From JAMXLO01 sp963791495 (GTDB lineage: Bacteria > Pseudomonadota > Alphaproteobacteria > Acetobacterales > Acetobacteraceae), in contig CAWBST010000018.1 in NCBI GenBank assembly GCA_963791495.1, positions 189,793-253,792 on the forward strand: a DNA stretch of 64,000 nt. The letters run 5' to 3'. This document shows, one piece after another, positions 9,860 to 19,630 of this stretch. The position numbers and the translations under genes were made by a program. The notes beneath the pieces are model-generated. The model had not been told where the DNA came from, did not search any database, and was given only the letters and a program-made list of their open reading frames with translations. Each line of letters starts with the position of its first letter. Position 1 is the first letter of the stretch.

Positions 9860-11392
9860 GTGACGTTCGCGTTTGGCGACCACGTCCTGGATGTCGAGCG
9901 GCGTGACTTGCGCCGCGGCGACGCACCGATCGCGCTCGAACCCCAGGTCTTCGATCTTCTGGTCTATCTCATACGCAATCGCGCCCGGGTGGTAAGCAAG
10001 GACGATCTGATCGCGAACATCTGGGGCGGACGGATCGTATCGGAGTCATCCTTGACTGCCCGCATCAATGCGGTGCGAACCGCTGTTGGCGACAGCGGGG
10101 CGGCACAACAAATCATTCGCACGATGCCGCGCAAGGGCGTTCGCTTCGTCGCCGAGGTGCGCGAGGCAAGCGTGGCGACGGAGGAGCCGCTTCCCGCAAT
10201 TGCCGACAAACCGTCGATCGCGGTCCTGCCGTTCGCCAACATGAGTGGCGATCCCGGTCAGGAGTATTTTGTCGACGGCATGGTCGAAGAGATCATCACC
10301 GCGCTGTCGCGGGTACGTTGGCTCTTCGTTATCGCGCGCATGTCGAGCTTTGCCTACAAAGGCCGGGCGGTCGACATCAGGCAGGTCGGTCGCGAGTTGG
10401 GCGTTCGCTACGCGCTGGAGGGTTCGGTACGCCGATCCGGGGATCGCGTACGCATCACCGCGCAGTTGATCGACGCGGCCACCGGCGCACATCTTTGGGC
10501 CGATCGGTTTGACGGCTCGCTCGACGATGTCTTTGGACTACAGGACAAAGTGGCCATGGCCGTGGCTGGCGTGATCGAACCGGAGCTGCAGGCTGCTGAG
10601 GCGGTACGGTCGGCGCGACGTCCTGCCGCCGACCGAACCGCCTACGATCTCTATCTGCGCGCCTACGCGATGACGGTCACATCGTCCGCGCGCATCCCCG
10701 AGGCGTTGCGGCTGATGGAGCAGGCGATCGAGCGCGATCCGCATTATGCCCCGGCGCTTGCCTGGGCCGCTGTATGCTGTACCAGGGTGATCAGGGAACA
10801 GCGCAGCGAGGATCAGGCAGCCGATCGATTGAGGGGCGCCGAATTCTCTCGCCGCGCACTCGACCTGGCGGGCGATGATCCGACCGTATTGGTGAACGCC
10901 GCATATGCGATGACCTATTTCGGTGGCGACATCAGAGCCACGATGGCGCTGATTGATCGCGCCCTTACGCTCAACCCGAATTTCGCGCGGGGTTGGCATG
11001 TCAGCGGTGTCATCCGAATCTGGGCGGGTGAGCCGGACGTCGCGATCGAACACGCCAGAATTGCGCTACGGCTTAGTCCCCGAGCCAGTTTGGGGGCTAC
11101 ACGCAGTGTCATCGCGGCCGGCCTGTTCTACAGTCGGCGCTTTGAGGAAGCGGTGGGAGCTCATCTCTTGATGATCCAGGATGATCCGAGCTATCCGCAG
11201 GCCTATCGTGGGCTGGCCGCCAGCTACGCCCATTTGGGGCGGCTGGACGAGGCGCGGGAGATCATCTGGCGGTTACGACAAATCGTGCCGGATATTATGC
11301 CAGACCTCAGCCACATGAGAAACCCGGAACATCGTGAGCTGACGTTGTCAGGCTTGCGCCTGGCAGGCGCGAGTGGAGTTGAGTCTCCATAA
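9860..11392 (+). CDS. winged-helix regulator with TolB-like and TPR domains
   Basis: A 510-residue CadC/HilA-like regulator without an obvious membrane segment. Residues 1-100 are an OmpR-type winged helix (LEPQVFDLLVYLIRNRARVVSK, core shown). About 115-240 is a TolB N-terminal-like module (SIAVLPFANMSGDPGQEYF). The rest is TPR-like helices, often seen in adenylate-cyclase-associated regulators. The GTG start at 9860 follows GGGAGG. It is divergent from the ABC operon with a 167-bp shared upstream region, so it may control that transporter, which is inference. Confidence 0.85.
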   Translation: MTFAFGDHVLDVERRDLRRGDAPIALEPQVFDLLVYLIRNRARVVSKDDLIANIWGGRIVSESSLTARINAVRTAVGDSGAAQQIIRTMPRKGVRFVAEVREASVATEEPLPAIADKPSIAVLPFANMSGDPGQEYFVDGMVEEIITALSRVRWLFVIARMSSFAYKGRAVDIRQVGRELGVRYALEGSVRRSGDRVRITAQLIDAATGAHLWADRFDGSLDDVFGLQDKVAMAVAGVIEPELQAAEAVRSARRPAADRTAYDLYLRAYAMTVTSSARIPEALRLMEQAIERDPHYAPALAWAAVCCTRVIREQRSEDQAADRLRGAEFSRRALDLAGDDPTVLVNAAYAMTYFGGDIRATMALIDRALTLNPNFARGWHVSGVIRIWAGEPDVAIEHARIALRLSPRASLGATRSVIAAGLFYSRRFEEAVGAHLLMIQDDPSYPQAYRGLAASYAHLGRLDEAREIIWRLRQIVPDIMPDLSHMRNPEHRELTLSGLRLAGASGVESP

Positions 11393-11405
11393 AGTGCACC
11401 AAACC

Positions 11406-11424
11406 GAGAGCGGTCATCCAACCG
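11406..11424 (+). repeat. 19-bp repeat upstream of duplicated segment, copy 1
   Basis: GAGAGCGGTCATCCAACCG occurs here and identically at 18278-18296, in each case about 80 bp before the strongly conserved part of the duplicated segment. A looser relative (GTCGAGAGCGG) is at 57947-57957. It may mark the left edge of the repeated unit. Confidence 0.65.
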
Positions 11425-11536
11425 GGCCCCTTGATATTAGGCAGCGCGAAAGCGAACGACGCGGAGTGGTGCCTCAATTTGAGCTGCGGAAAGTATTCCT
11501 TGACGCGTTGCGTCGTCCTATGTTCTGGTTATGTTC

Positions 11537-12160
11537 ATGCACGCCGCGGCCAACGCCTCTGATCCACCCACCCAGCCAAGCCGCTCGGCCAATCTGCTCG
11601 GCCTCGTCCGCAAGCTCATCGACTACGGCAAGGAACTGGCCGCCACGATCCGCCAGCGCGTCTCCACCGACCCTATCGCCGTCCGTTGTGGCTTCGGCAC
11701 CGCCGATTTCGCGCTAATCCTCGCACGCATCTCCCGCGGCCTGCACCGCGCCAACGCGCTCGAAGCGAGGCTCCTCCGCAACGCCGACCGCCTGGACGTG
11801 GCGCCCCGAGGTGCTTCGTCCCCACGCACGCCGCGCGCACCGCGGCCTCCCGCCACGCCCTCCGCCGACGAAGCCAACGCCCGCGTCACACACCTGCCCA
11901 CCCAAGAGCAGATCGCCACCAAAGTCCGCCGCCAGCCGATCGGCGCCGTCATCGCCGACATCTGTCGCGACCTCGGGATCCTGCCCAGCCACCCGCCGTG
12001 GCGGGAACTGCGGATCACAATCATCAGAGAGTGCGGCAGCCTCGCACGCCTGGTGAGTGACATTCTCGACCAGGCGTTTCCCCTCTCAGCCGCCACGCCT
12101 CTCGGATCGCCGGCACCAGCCCCGCGATGCCCCGCACCTGTCGGCACCGGCCCGCCCTGA
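11537..12160 (+). CDS. 207-aa hypothetical protein, multicopy family (copy 1)
   Basis: No function is recognised. ATG 11537 is chosen over 11531 because it aligns with the start of the second copy at 18407 and gives the same length. The N-terminal part is helical (LLGLVRKLIDYGKELAATIRQR). The middle is Pro/Ala/Arg-rich and the C-terminal part is conserved (KVRRQPIGAVIADICRDLGILPSHP). Identity between the copies is high and broken by scattered substitutions, so both may still be under selection or recently copied. Confidence 0.6.
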   Translation: MHAAANASDPPTQPSRSANLLGLVRKLIDYGKELAATIRQRVSTDPIAVRCGFGTADFALILARISRGLHRANALEARLLRNADRLDVAPRGASSPRTPRAPRPPATPSADEANARVTHLPTQEQIATKVRRQPIGAVIADICRDLGILPSHPPWRELRITIIRECGSLARLVSDILDQAFPLSAATPLGSPAPAPRCPAPVGTGPP

Positions 12161-12267
12161 ATCTGTCGCGGTCGAGCGTGATACACGTGACCAACCATGC
12201 CCTCGAACCTTGACCCGAGGATGTGGCTGGTCGCGCGTTTCTGCTTCGACCGGAGCGTGGTCCTACG

Positions 12268-12675
12268 CCAGAACAGCAGCCCCTTCTTCAGCATCCCATG
12301 GATGCCCTTCTCGCCATTCACCGTCTGCGTCACGTTGAAGTCCACCGCGAGCGAGCAGAACTGATAGGCCTGCTCGCGCGACAGATTGCTGCGCGAGCAG
12401 ATGAACGAAATCATCTCCCGCAGCGCCTGCTTCATCGCCTGGTCGAGGTCCTCGTTCAGCCCCATGCTGATGAAATGTGCCTTCGGCTGACGCAGCAGCG
12501 GACGCGATGCGCCACCGCCACCCACGCCGTGGCCGTCACCCACCGGGAAATTGGCGCCCGGTACCCACACCGGTAGATACAGCGTCGAACCCGCGACAAC
12601 CCCCTTGTTGTCCATGTTGCCGCCGTGGATGCGCGACTCCTTCGAGGCGATCGTGCCGAACGCGGGCGGCGGCGC
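12268..12675 (-). pseudogene. acetamidase/formamidase C-terminal fragment
   Basis: This matches the C-terminal half of the intact acetamidase at 19138-20094 (PPPAFGTIASKE, HGGNMDNK, ISMGLNEDLDQAMKQ). It has no N-terminal half, lacks an internal in-frame piece of about 22 codons after GDGHGV and four codons before HFISMG, and has lost the stop codon (TGA to TGG). It is therefore a dead by-product of the segmental duplication. Confidence 0.85.
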
Positions 12676-12850
12676 TGCTGCAGCCGATCCATGGCAGCGA
12701 TGTAGCCGGGTGGCCAAGGGGACAGAGAGCCGATCGCATGCAGCTTCGCGCCGCCAGAGGGTGCTCTCGCCGGACGTCGAAGTCTCTCGGTCCCGTGGCG
12801 CGCGCACGCCCCGCTCGGTCAGTGCACGCGCCACGGCCGCGCCGTCGAGG

Positions 12851-14167
12851 CTATCCGAGAGTGACTTCGGCCTCGATCACTTCCAGATCGGCGGTCATGA
12901 CCATACCCTTGGTTTCCGGCCCCAGATAGACCGCGATGATATACACGACCAGCGAACCGATCGTGCCGTACATCATCGGCTTGGCGAAACCCATGCCCTG
13001 GTTCACTGCGAAGTAAGTAAGGATAGGCGCGACGGCCGCGCCCCAGACCGCGCCCTGGTGATAGATGAACCCCGAGGCGGTGGCTCGTACCTCAGTCGGG
13101 AAGCGTTCCGACAGCCAGCCGGGGTTCAGGGCATCCTTGCCGCTGAAGAAACAGATGAACAGCAGGAAGAACGTGAGGAACAAGGTCCGGTCAACCTGAG
13201 TGATATACAGCGGGATGAGGAACAAGGCGATGATCGTCGGGATCATCAGCGCCCAGCGCCGACCGACGCTCTCCGACACCGCGCCCCAGAAGCTGCAGGC
13301 GGCGAACGTGAGGATGTTGCCCCAGAACACCGGAACCGCCACCTGGGCCGGCGTCCAGCCCAGCTCTTTTGTCAGATAGGTTCCGAGCATGGCCCAGACC
13401 GCATAGTACGTGCAGAAGTTCGCGGCCATCCACACGACACCTGTGAGGGTGTTGTACAGATACTTGGGCTTGAAAATGGCGAACAGTGGCAGAGTGACCT
13501 GCCTTTGCGTCGCGTTCTGGATCTTCTTGTTTTCCGCCCAGACCTCGGGCTCTTTCACGTACATGCGGATCCAGACGCAGGCCAGTGCCGGCAGCACGCC
13601 CAGGATCAGCATCCCGCGCCAACCGTAGCCCTTATGCCACGCTTCCAACGGTCCATACAGAAAGCCGTACGCCAGGCCGGACAGTGCGAAGCCCAACCCC
13701 CAGGACCCCTGCAAGACGCCGGACATCAGCCCGCGCGACCGCACCGGCCAGGATTCCATCGCCAGCGCCGCGCCGGCCGGCCATTCCGCCCCCATGCCGA
13801 TGCCCAACAGCGCCCGGATCACAAACAGGAAGGTAAAGCTGGGCGAGAAGCCAGCGAGGAAATTGCAGATCGAATACCAAAGAATGGAGATCATCAGAGG
13901 CGCTCGGCGCCCCAGCCGATCGGCCAGCCAGCCGGATGCCGTCGCTCCACCCAGGCGCATGACCAGCGTGACCGAGAAGATCGCGGTCACGTCGATCAGC
14001 GGGACCCCGAACTCCTGCGCGATCGGCGCCATGATCAGAAGGAAGACGGTGAAGTCGAAGGCGTCGAGCGTCCAACCCATCCAGGCGGCGCAGTAGGCGT
14101 ACCATTGGTCCTTCGTTGGTTCTTTCCACCACGGAACATTTGCCGCGGTTCCGACAATTCCAGACAT
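12851..14167 (-). CDS. MFS transporter (SHS / carboxylate-type)
   Basis: A major facilitator superfamily permease of 438 residues with about 12 hydrophobic segments. ATG 14167 is chosen because GGGAG lies 9 bp upstream; the open frame further upstream is IS debris. The opening WTLDAFDFTVF carries the Asp pair seen in sialate/lactate-type H+ symporters. The loop 2-3 motif is GWLADRLGRRAP. The substrate is not certain but a carboxylate is likely. It is flanked by mobile fragments and has no local regulator. Confidence 0.85.
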   Translation of the reverse strand: MSGIVGTAANVPWWKEPTKDQWYAYCAAWMGWTLDAFDFTVFLLIMAPIAQEFGVPLIDVTAIFSVTLVMRLGGATASGWLADRLGRRAPLMISILWYSICNFLAGFSPSFTFLFVIRALLGIGMGAEWPAGAALAMESWPVRSRGLMSGVLQGSWGLGFALSGLAYGFLYGPLEAWHKGYGWRGMLILGVLPALACVWIRMYVKEPEVWAENKKIQNATQRQVTLPLFAIFKPKYLYNTLTGVVWMAANFCTYYAVWAMLGTYLTKELGWTPAQVAVPVFWGNILTFAACSFWGAVSESVGRRWALMIPTIIALFLIPLYITQVDRTLFLTFFLLFICFFSGKDALNPGWLSERFPTEVRATASGFIYHQGAVWGAAVAPILTYFAVNQGMGFAKPMMYGTIGSLVVYIIAVYLGPETKGMVMTADLEVIEAEVTLG

Positions 14168-14224
14168 CGCTTTGAACTCCCTGCTTGTGGCCAACCTGTG
14201 TTGGATGGGTCGTGTTCGCCCACT

Positions 14225-14330
14225 CAGGGCGCAGGCTATCAGCGAGTTAGTGTCTGATGCAACCAGCCCTAGAGCGAGGCCGATGTGGGTCTTACCGGTG
14301 CCGGATGGCCAAGCGCGATGCACTTCTGGC
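14225..14330 (-). pseudogene. possible istB (IS21-type ATPase) remnant
   Basis: A short minus-strand stretch encodes a Walker A of the IstB kind (SGTGKTHIGLALGL) followed by unrelated sequence. Only about 30 codons are recognisable. It lies directly upstream of the MFS gene and suggests that an IS21-type element once sat here. Confidence 0.45.
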
Positions 14331-14537
14331 GCGTCGCAATCCATCGTCGCGGCAGTTCGAGAATCAGCGCCTTATCGACGCTCCGGGGTGGGAAGCAGCC
14401 GTTCGAAGCGCTCAAGCGAGTACTGATCTATGCTGGTCCGACGGCAGGTGTGCAAAATCAAGGATACCGCTGAAAGACTCACGCCGCGGCAAGCGGCGGC
14501 AACATCAGAATCAGGAAGACGGGCGCCAACCCAGTAC

Positions 14538-15119
14538 TTACGGCGCCCCGACTTCGCTTTGCGGATACCCAACACCGTCTTGGAAATCCTTGCGCGGCAC
14601 GGATTCCCGCTCGACAAAAAACATCCGCGCCAGCCTGCCCTCGCCAAGCGCCTCGCTCAGCACGCGAATGGCGAAGTAGGGTATCAGCACCATAAATAGA
14701 ATGACGATGCCGGCGAGGGTCTCGTAAAGCTTGGCGCCGGCAAGTTCGTCGAGCGAGGCAGCGACCGTTTGGTGGTGAAACAGGCCGACGACGACTTCTT
14801 CAATGATGGTCAGGACGACCAGCAGCACGAGGAAGGCGAACGCCTTATGCAGCGTCGGCCAGATCAGCGGGCGGGTGGAGTAGCGCTCGCCAATCTTCAT
14901 TGCGCGGCCGACCAGCACGAATTTCGCCAGCACCACGGCTTTGACGATGGCAATACCCCACGGAGCGTAACTGATGTTGTGGTCGTGCAGCACCGACACC
15001 TTGATCAGGATCACCGCCCCGATAGTGACGTAGAGGTAAGCGGTCAGAATCGCCAACTCCGTGAGTTCGTGCATCGCACGCTGACGTAGCGGCGCTTTTG
15101 CGTAGGTCTCGGTTGTCAC
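14538..15119 (-). CDS. four-helix inner-membrane protein
   Basis: An unrecognised membrane protein of about 193 residues with four hydrophobic helices (for example LTAYLYVTIGAVILI and FAFLVLLVVLTIIEEVVVGLF, cores only). GTG 15119 is chosen because AGGAG lies 8 bp upstream; the longer frame would overlap the DUF202 gene. It follows the DUF202 gene on the same strand, so the pair is probably co-expressed. Confidence 0.7.
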   Translation of the reverse strand: MTTETYAKAPLRQRAMHELTELAILTAYLYVTIGAVILIKVSVLHDHNISYAPWGIAIVKAVVLAKFVLVGRAMKIGERYSTRPLIWPTLHKAFAFLVLLVVLTIIEEVVVGLFHHQTVAASLDELAGAKLYETLAGIVILFMVLIPYFAIRVLSEALGEGRLARMFFVERESVPRKDFQDGVGYPQSEVGAP

Positions 15120-15183
15120 GGCGGTCTCCTGCAGCTTGGTTATCGATCCTTTGGCGACTGGCGCGGTTACTGCGGCTTCCAGG

Positions 15184-15573
15184 TCACCACAAAATTGCAA
15201 TCAGACCGAATGCCCCGATCAGCATGAGCAGGGCTGCAACGGTCATGGCAATCGGGCGCATGGCATCATAGGCAAAGTCGGGTCGCGATAGCCGCTTCAG
15301 GACACGGGCATGCTGAACGATCGCGGCAAGCAGCCCGAGAATTCCCACGACGATGAAGCTGGCACCGAAAATCAGCGTGCTGTGCGGAAGATCGAACCGT
15401 GTATGCAGACCAGCCCCCTCGAGGTAAGCGTCGAGCTTTCCAATTCCGAAGCCAAACCCGATCAAAGCGAGAGCGGTCCGAATCCACGCCATCAGCGTAC
15501 GCTCTGCCGCCTCGCGGTTGCGTTCCCTCGCGAGTTCGTTGGCAAGGTTCGGGGCAAGCGGCTTGTCGCTCAC
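15184..15573 (-). CDS. DUF202 (YidH-type) membrane protein
   Basis: A 129-residue small membrane protein with three hydrophobic helices. It has the DUF202 hallmark at the N-terminus, a charged ELARERNREAAERTLMAWIRT-type stretch (core shown) leading into ALIGFGFGIGK. Function is unknown in the family. It sits between the sulfatase and the four-helix protein on the same strand. Confidence 0.85.
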   Translation of the reverse strand: MSDKPLAPNLANELARERNREAAERTLMAWIRTALALIGFGFGIGKLDAYLEGAGLHTRFDLPHSTLIFGASFIVVGILGLLAAIVQHARVLKRLSRPDFAYDAMRPIAMTVAALLMLIGAFGLIAILW

Positions 15574-15691
15574 CGGCTATCTCCCCAGGCTTGCCCGACG
15601 CACCGCGTTGCTTGAGTGAACCCGAGCAGCACTCAGGCCTGGTGATGGGAATCACTTCGCCGTCGGGTCCCATCACCGCCCCGCATTTCGA

Positions 15692-18068
15692 TTACTGCCG
15701 TGCCATGGCGATGCGGACAGCATCCTCCACCGAGACGAGGTGATCCAGGCTCTCCGCCGCATCCTCGATGGCGAGCTGCACCCCTTTGACCGTGCCGTTG
15801 AATCCGTTGCCACGCGACCCGTAGTCCGGGGAAACCGGCGCGCCGCTGTCCTCGCCAACGTCGCAACCATCATCTGCGGAGAAAACCATCGCCTGCGTCA
15901 TCGGGACGGTTCCTTCGCCCACCTGTTTGCCATCAACAAACAGCGTCACCTGTCCGCCCTTGCCGAGGCCGCCGCCGGCATAGGCGAATTCCATCCGCAC
16001 CTGATGCTCGCCTCTCGGCAGCTCTTCCGTCGACTCAACGTAAAAGCGGTGCACGCCGGCCACGTTGTAACAGTATTTGAGCTTGCCGTTCTTCGCGTAG
16101 AGGCTCCAGCCGCCGATGTTCGCGCCCTGAGCGATGATAACGCCTTCCGCACCGGATTCCGGCACCTCGATCTCCGCGGTAACGGAGTGCGACTTGTTCT
16201 TGATATTCAGCACGCAGTTTTCCGACAGTCGCCCCATGCCACGGAAAAGTAGCTGTGTCTTTCCCTTGATCAGCACGGGGCGACCGGCGGTATCCGGATT
16301 CATCTTCTCAATAACTCTGATCGTCGATCGGCAACACGTTGTAGCGCGTCGCCTCGATCAGCCATAGTCTTTGCAGTTCGCGCAGCTTCTCCGGCATTTG
16401 CTTGGCCAGATCGTTGGCCTGGCTCCAGTCCTTGCTGGTGTCGTAGAGTTCCCAGACGTCGTCGTCGAGCGGCACGGTCTTCCTGCCCATGAGCACCCAG
16501 GGCGTCCCGTGCTTCGTCACCGCGGTCCAGCCCTTGTGGTAGATTCCGCGGTTGCCGAACATTTCAAAATACTGCGTCTCATGCCGCTCGCCGGCACCGG
16601 CGTCGTTGAACGAGTAGAGCATGCTGACGCCCTCGATTGGCTTCTGCTGCACGCCGTTGACCGATATCGGCTCGGGCAGCCCGGCCGCCTCAAGGATTGT
16701 TGGTGCCACGTCGATCACGTGATGGAATTGCGAACGGATTTCACCTTTGGCCTTGATGCCGTTGGGCCAGTGCACAATGGTGCCATTCCGCGTGCCACCC
16801 CAGTGGGAAGCAACCTGCTTGGTCCACTGGTACGGCGCGCTCATGGCATGCGCCCAGCCTACGGCGTAATGGTTGTAGGACTCCGGCCCCCCAAGCTTTT
16901 CGTATCGTTCCATAAGAAATTCCGGCGTCTCCAAAGCGGCCAGCCCGTTGAAGTTTGCCATTTCGTTGTAGGCACCGTTCAATGTGCCCTCGGCCGAGGC
17001 GCCGTTGTCGCCGACGATGTAGTAGACGAGCGTATCGCCGAGGATGTCGAGCTTCTTCAAGCCGTCGAGCAGGCGTCCGACATGGTGGTCGGTGTACTCC
17101 AGAAAGCCCGCATAAACTTCCATTTGACGGCGCAGGATCGGCTTCAGCGCTTCCGGCATGTCGTCCCACGCCGGAATCTCGGCGTGGCGCGCGGTGAGCT
17201 GGCAGTCCTCCGGGACGACGCCCAGCACCTTCTGCCGGGCGAGCGTCTCTTCACGCAGCTTGTCCCAGCCTTCATCAAACTTGCCTTTGTACTTGTCGGC
17301 CCACTCCTTCGGCACGTGGTGTGGTGCGTGTGTCGCGCCTGGTGCGAAGTACACGAAGAAGGGCTTGTCTGGAGCGAGCGCCTTCTGCTGCGACACCCAG
17401 GCCATAGCCTTGTCGGTCATGTCCGCCATGAAGTGATAGCCCTCTTCCGGCGTCCCTCTTGGCTCGACCGGCGTAGTCCCCTCATAGAGCGTGGGATACC
17501 ACTGGTTCGCCTCGCCGCCGATGAAGCCATAGAAGTACTCGAAGCCGCCACCGCCGGTGGGCCAAGCGTCGAACGGTCCGACCGGGCTCGTCTCCCACAC
17601 CGGCACTTCGTGGCATTTGCCGAACTGCGCGGTTGAGTAGCCGTTGAGTTTCAAGGTGCGGGCAAGCGGCGAGATGGTGTTGGGCAACACCGAGCTGTAG
17701 CCCGGTGCGCCGGTGGCGATTTCGGTGATGCCGCCCATACCCGCCGAGTGGTGGTTGCGGCCGGTCAACAGCGCTGCCCGTGTCGGAGAGCAGAGGGCGG
17801 TCGTGTGGAAGCGGTTGTATTTCAGCCCGTCAGCCGCCAGCTTTTCCGCATTCGGTGTCTGGCAAGGGCCCCCAAAGGCGCTCGACGATCCAAATCCCGC
17901 GTCGTCGATGAGAATGAGCAGCACGTTTGGCGCGCCCTCGGGCGGCCGCAACTGCTCGATCGGCGGGAAGTGAGTATCCGGATCCTTCGCATCATAGGTG
18001 ATCAGCCCAGTTCGCTCGCGAGTTGGGATCGGAAGATGTGAACGATGTTTCTTGTCTTCGCTGCTCAT
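15692..18068 (-). pseudogene. arylsulfatase split by a frameshift
   Basis: Alkaline-phosphatase-superfamily sulfatase, which hydrolyses sulfate esters. The first frame (18068-16308) has the metal-binding LILIDDAGFG and the formylglycine-forming CSPTRAALLTGRN. The second frame (16303-15692) carries the usual C-terminal domain (AGRPVLIKGKTQLLFRGMGRLSEN, core shown). The two abut at 16303-16325: frame 1 ends PIDDQSY-stop, while shifting one base reads on as RVIEKMNPDTAG as in intact homologues. ATG 18068 has AGAGGA upstream. An assembly error or true decay is possible. No maturase gene is nearby. Confidence 0.88.
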
Positions 18069-18355
18069 CGCTTGATTATCCTCTTTGCATCGCACGAATG
18101 GGGCGTCTCGTTTGCTCGCGCGGGCCGAAGCAGCTCAACCTACACGGATCACACCGAGAAATCCTATGTGACAAATGAGAATGAGCACAGAAAGGCATTG
18201 GGTACCATTCGTGCCTTATGCAGCATCACCCCGCTACGCTCGCCTGATTGACGCAGTGCGAATGTCGGCGATGGGTCGAGAGCGGTCATCCAACCGAGCC
18301 GCTGCTATGATGCAGCAACGAAAGTGACCGGCGACACTTCCGACGCCGCCGGCCG
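18069..18355. other. intergenic region with repeat
   Basis: No gene is seen between the sulfatase start and the second duplicated segment. It contains the second copy of the 19-bp repeat GAGAGCGGTCATCCAACCG at 18278-18296 and presumably the sulfatase promoter. Confidence 0.6.
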
Positions 18356-19630
18356 GCGGAAAATATTCCTTGACGCGCTCCACCGCCCTATGTTCTTGTT
18401 CCGTTCATGTCCGCTGCGGCCAACGCCCCTGATCCACCCACCCGGCCAAGCCGCTCGGCCAACCTGCTCGGCCTCGTCCGCAAGCTCATCGACTACGGCA
18501 AGGAACTCGCCGCCACGATCCGGCAGCGCGCCTTCACCAACCCCGGCCCCGTCATATCCTGCTTCGGCACCGCCGATGTCGCCCTGATCCTCGCGCGCAT
18601 CTCCCGCGGCCTGCACCGCGCCAACGCGCTCGAAGCGAGGCTCCTCCGCAACGCCGACCGCCTGGACGCGGCGCCCCGAGGTGCTTCGTCTCCACGGACG
18701 CCGCGCGCACCCCGGCCACCCGCCACGCCCTCCGCTGACGAAACCAACGCCCGCCTCACACACCTGCCCACCCCGGAGCAGATCGCCGCAAAAGTCCGCC
18801 GCCAGCCGATCGGCGCCGTCATCGCCGACATCTGCCGCGATCTCGGCATCCTGCCCAGCCACCCGCTTTGGCGGGAACTGCAGATCGCCATCATCAAAGA
18901 GTGCGGCAACCTCGCACGCCTGGCGAAGGACAGCCTCGACCAGGCGTTTCCCGCCTCAGCCACCGCGTCTCCCGGATTGCCGGCACCGACCCCGCGATGC
19001 CCCGCACCTGTCGGCACCGGCCCGCCGTGAATCTGTCGCAGTCCAGCATGATGCAGGTGGCCGACCATGCCCTCGAACTTTGACCCGAGGGTGTGGCCGG
19101 CCGCTTGTTCCCGCTTCGACCAGAGCGGGGTCCTACCTCAGAACAGCAGCCCCTTCTTCAGCATCCCATGGATGCCCTTCTCGCCGTTCACCGTCTGCGT
19201 CACGTGGAAATCCACCGCCAGCGAGCAGAACTGATACGCCTGCTCGCGCGACAAATTGCTGCGTGAGCAGATGAAAGAAATCATTTCCCGCAGCGCCTGC
19301 TTCATCGCCTGGTCGAGGTCCTCGTTCAGCCCCATGCTGATGAAGTGCGTCGGGGTCTCCGCCTTCGGCTGCTTCAGCAGCGGACGCGACGGCCCGCCGC
19401 CCTTGTGCAGCACGAAGGTGAACGTGCCGGTCAGGCACATCTCTAGTGCCGTGACGCAGACCTCGCCGTCACCCTGCACGCCATGACCGTCGCCAACGGA
19501 GAAGTTCGCCCCAGGCACCCACACCGGTAGATACAGCACGGACCCCGCCCCAAGCTCCTTGTTGTCCATGTTGCCGCCGTGGACGCGCGGCTCCTTCGAG
19601 GCGATCGTGCCGAACGCGGGCGGCGGCGCG
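18356..19630. repeat. large duplicated segment, copy 2
   Basis: Partner of 11486-12675. In this copy the acetamidase part is intact and continues beyond the repeat edge, so this is probably the source locus. Confidence 0.85.
18407..19030 (+). CDS. 207-aa hypothetical protein, multicopy family (copy 2)
   Basis: Paralogue of the gene at 11537-12160, of the same length, with the same N-terminal helix (LVRKLIDYGKELAATIRQR) and C-terminal block (RQPIGAVIADICRDLGILPSHP). Differences cluster around residues 45-60 (NPGPVISCFGTADVALI against DPIAVRCGFGTADFALI). No known domain is recognised. It converges on the acetamidase gene. Confidence 0.6.
   Translation: MSAAANAPDPPTRPSRSANLLGLVRKLIDYGKELAATIRQRAFTNPGPVISCFGTADVALILARISRGLHRANALEARLLRNADRLDAAPRGASSPRTPRAPRPPATPSADETNARLTHLPTPEQIAAKVRRQPIGAVIADICRDLGILPSHPLWRELQIAIIKECGNLARLAKDSLDQAFPASATASPGLPAPTPRCPAPVGTGPP

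Larger units (their letters stand above)
11486..12675. repeat. large duplicated segment, copy 1
   Basis: This stretch is closely similar to 18356-19630. It carries the 207-aa hypothetical gene on the plus strand and, in opposite orientation, the end of an acetamidase gene. Similarity starts at GCGGAAA-TATTCCTTGACGCG and ends at CGCGGGCGGCGGCGC. Copy 1 has lost about 80 bp inside the acetamidase part. Confidence 0.85.

Noticed and set aside
12551..14257. 568-codon plus-strand frame
   Set aside because: Antisense to the MFS transporter, low-complexity composition.
16371..17636. 421-codon frame antisense to the sulfatase
   Set aside because: Shadow frame; sulfatase motifs are on the other strand.
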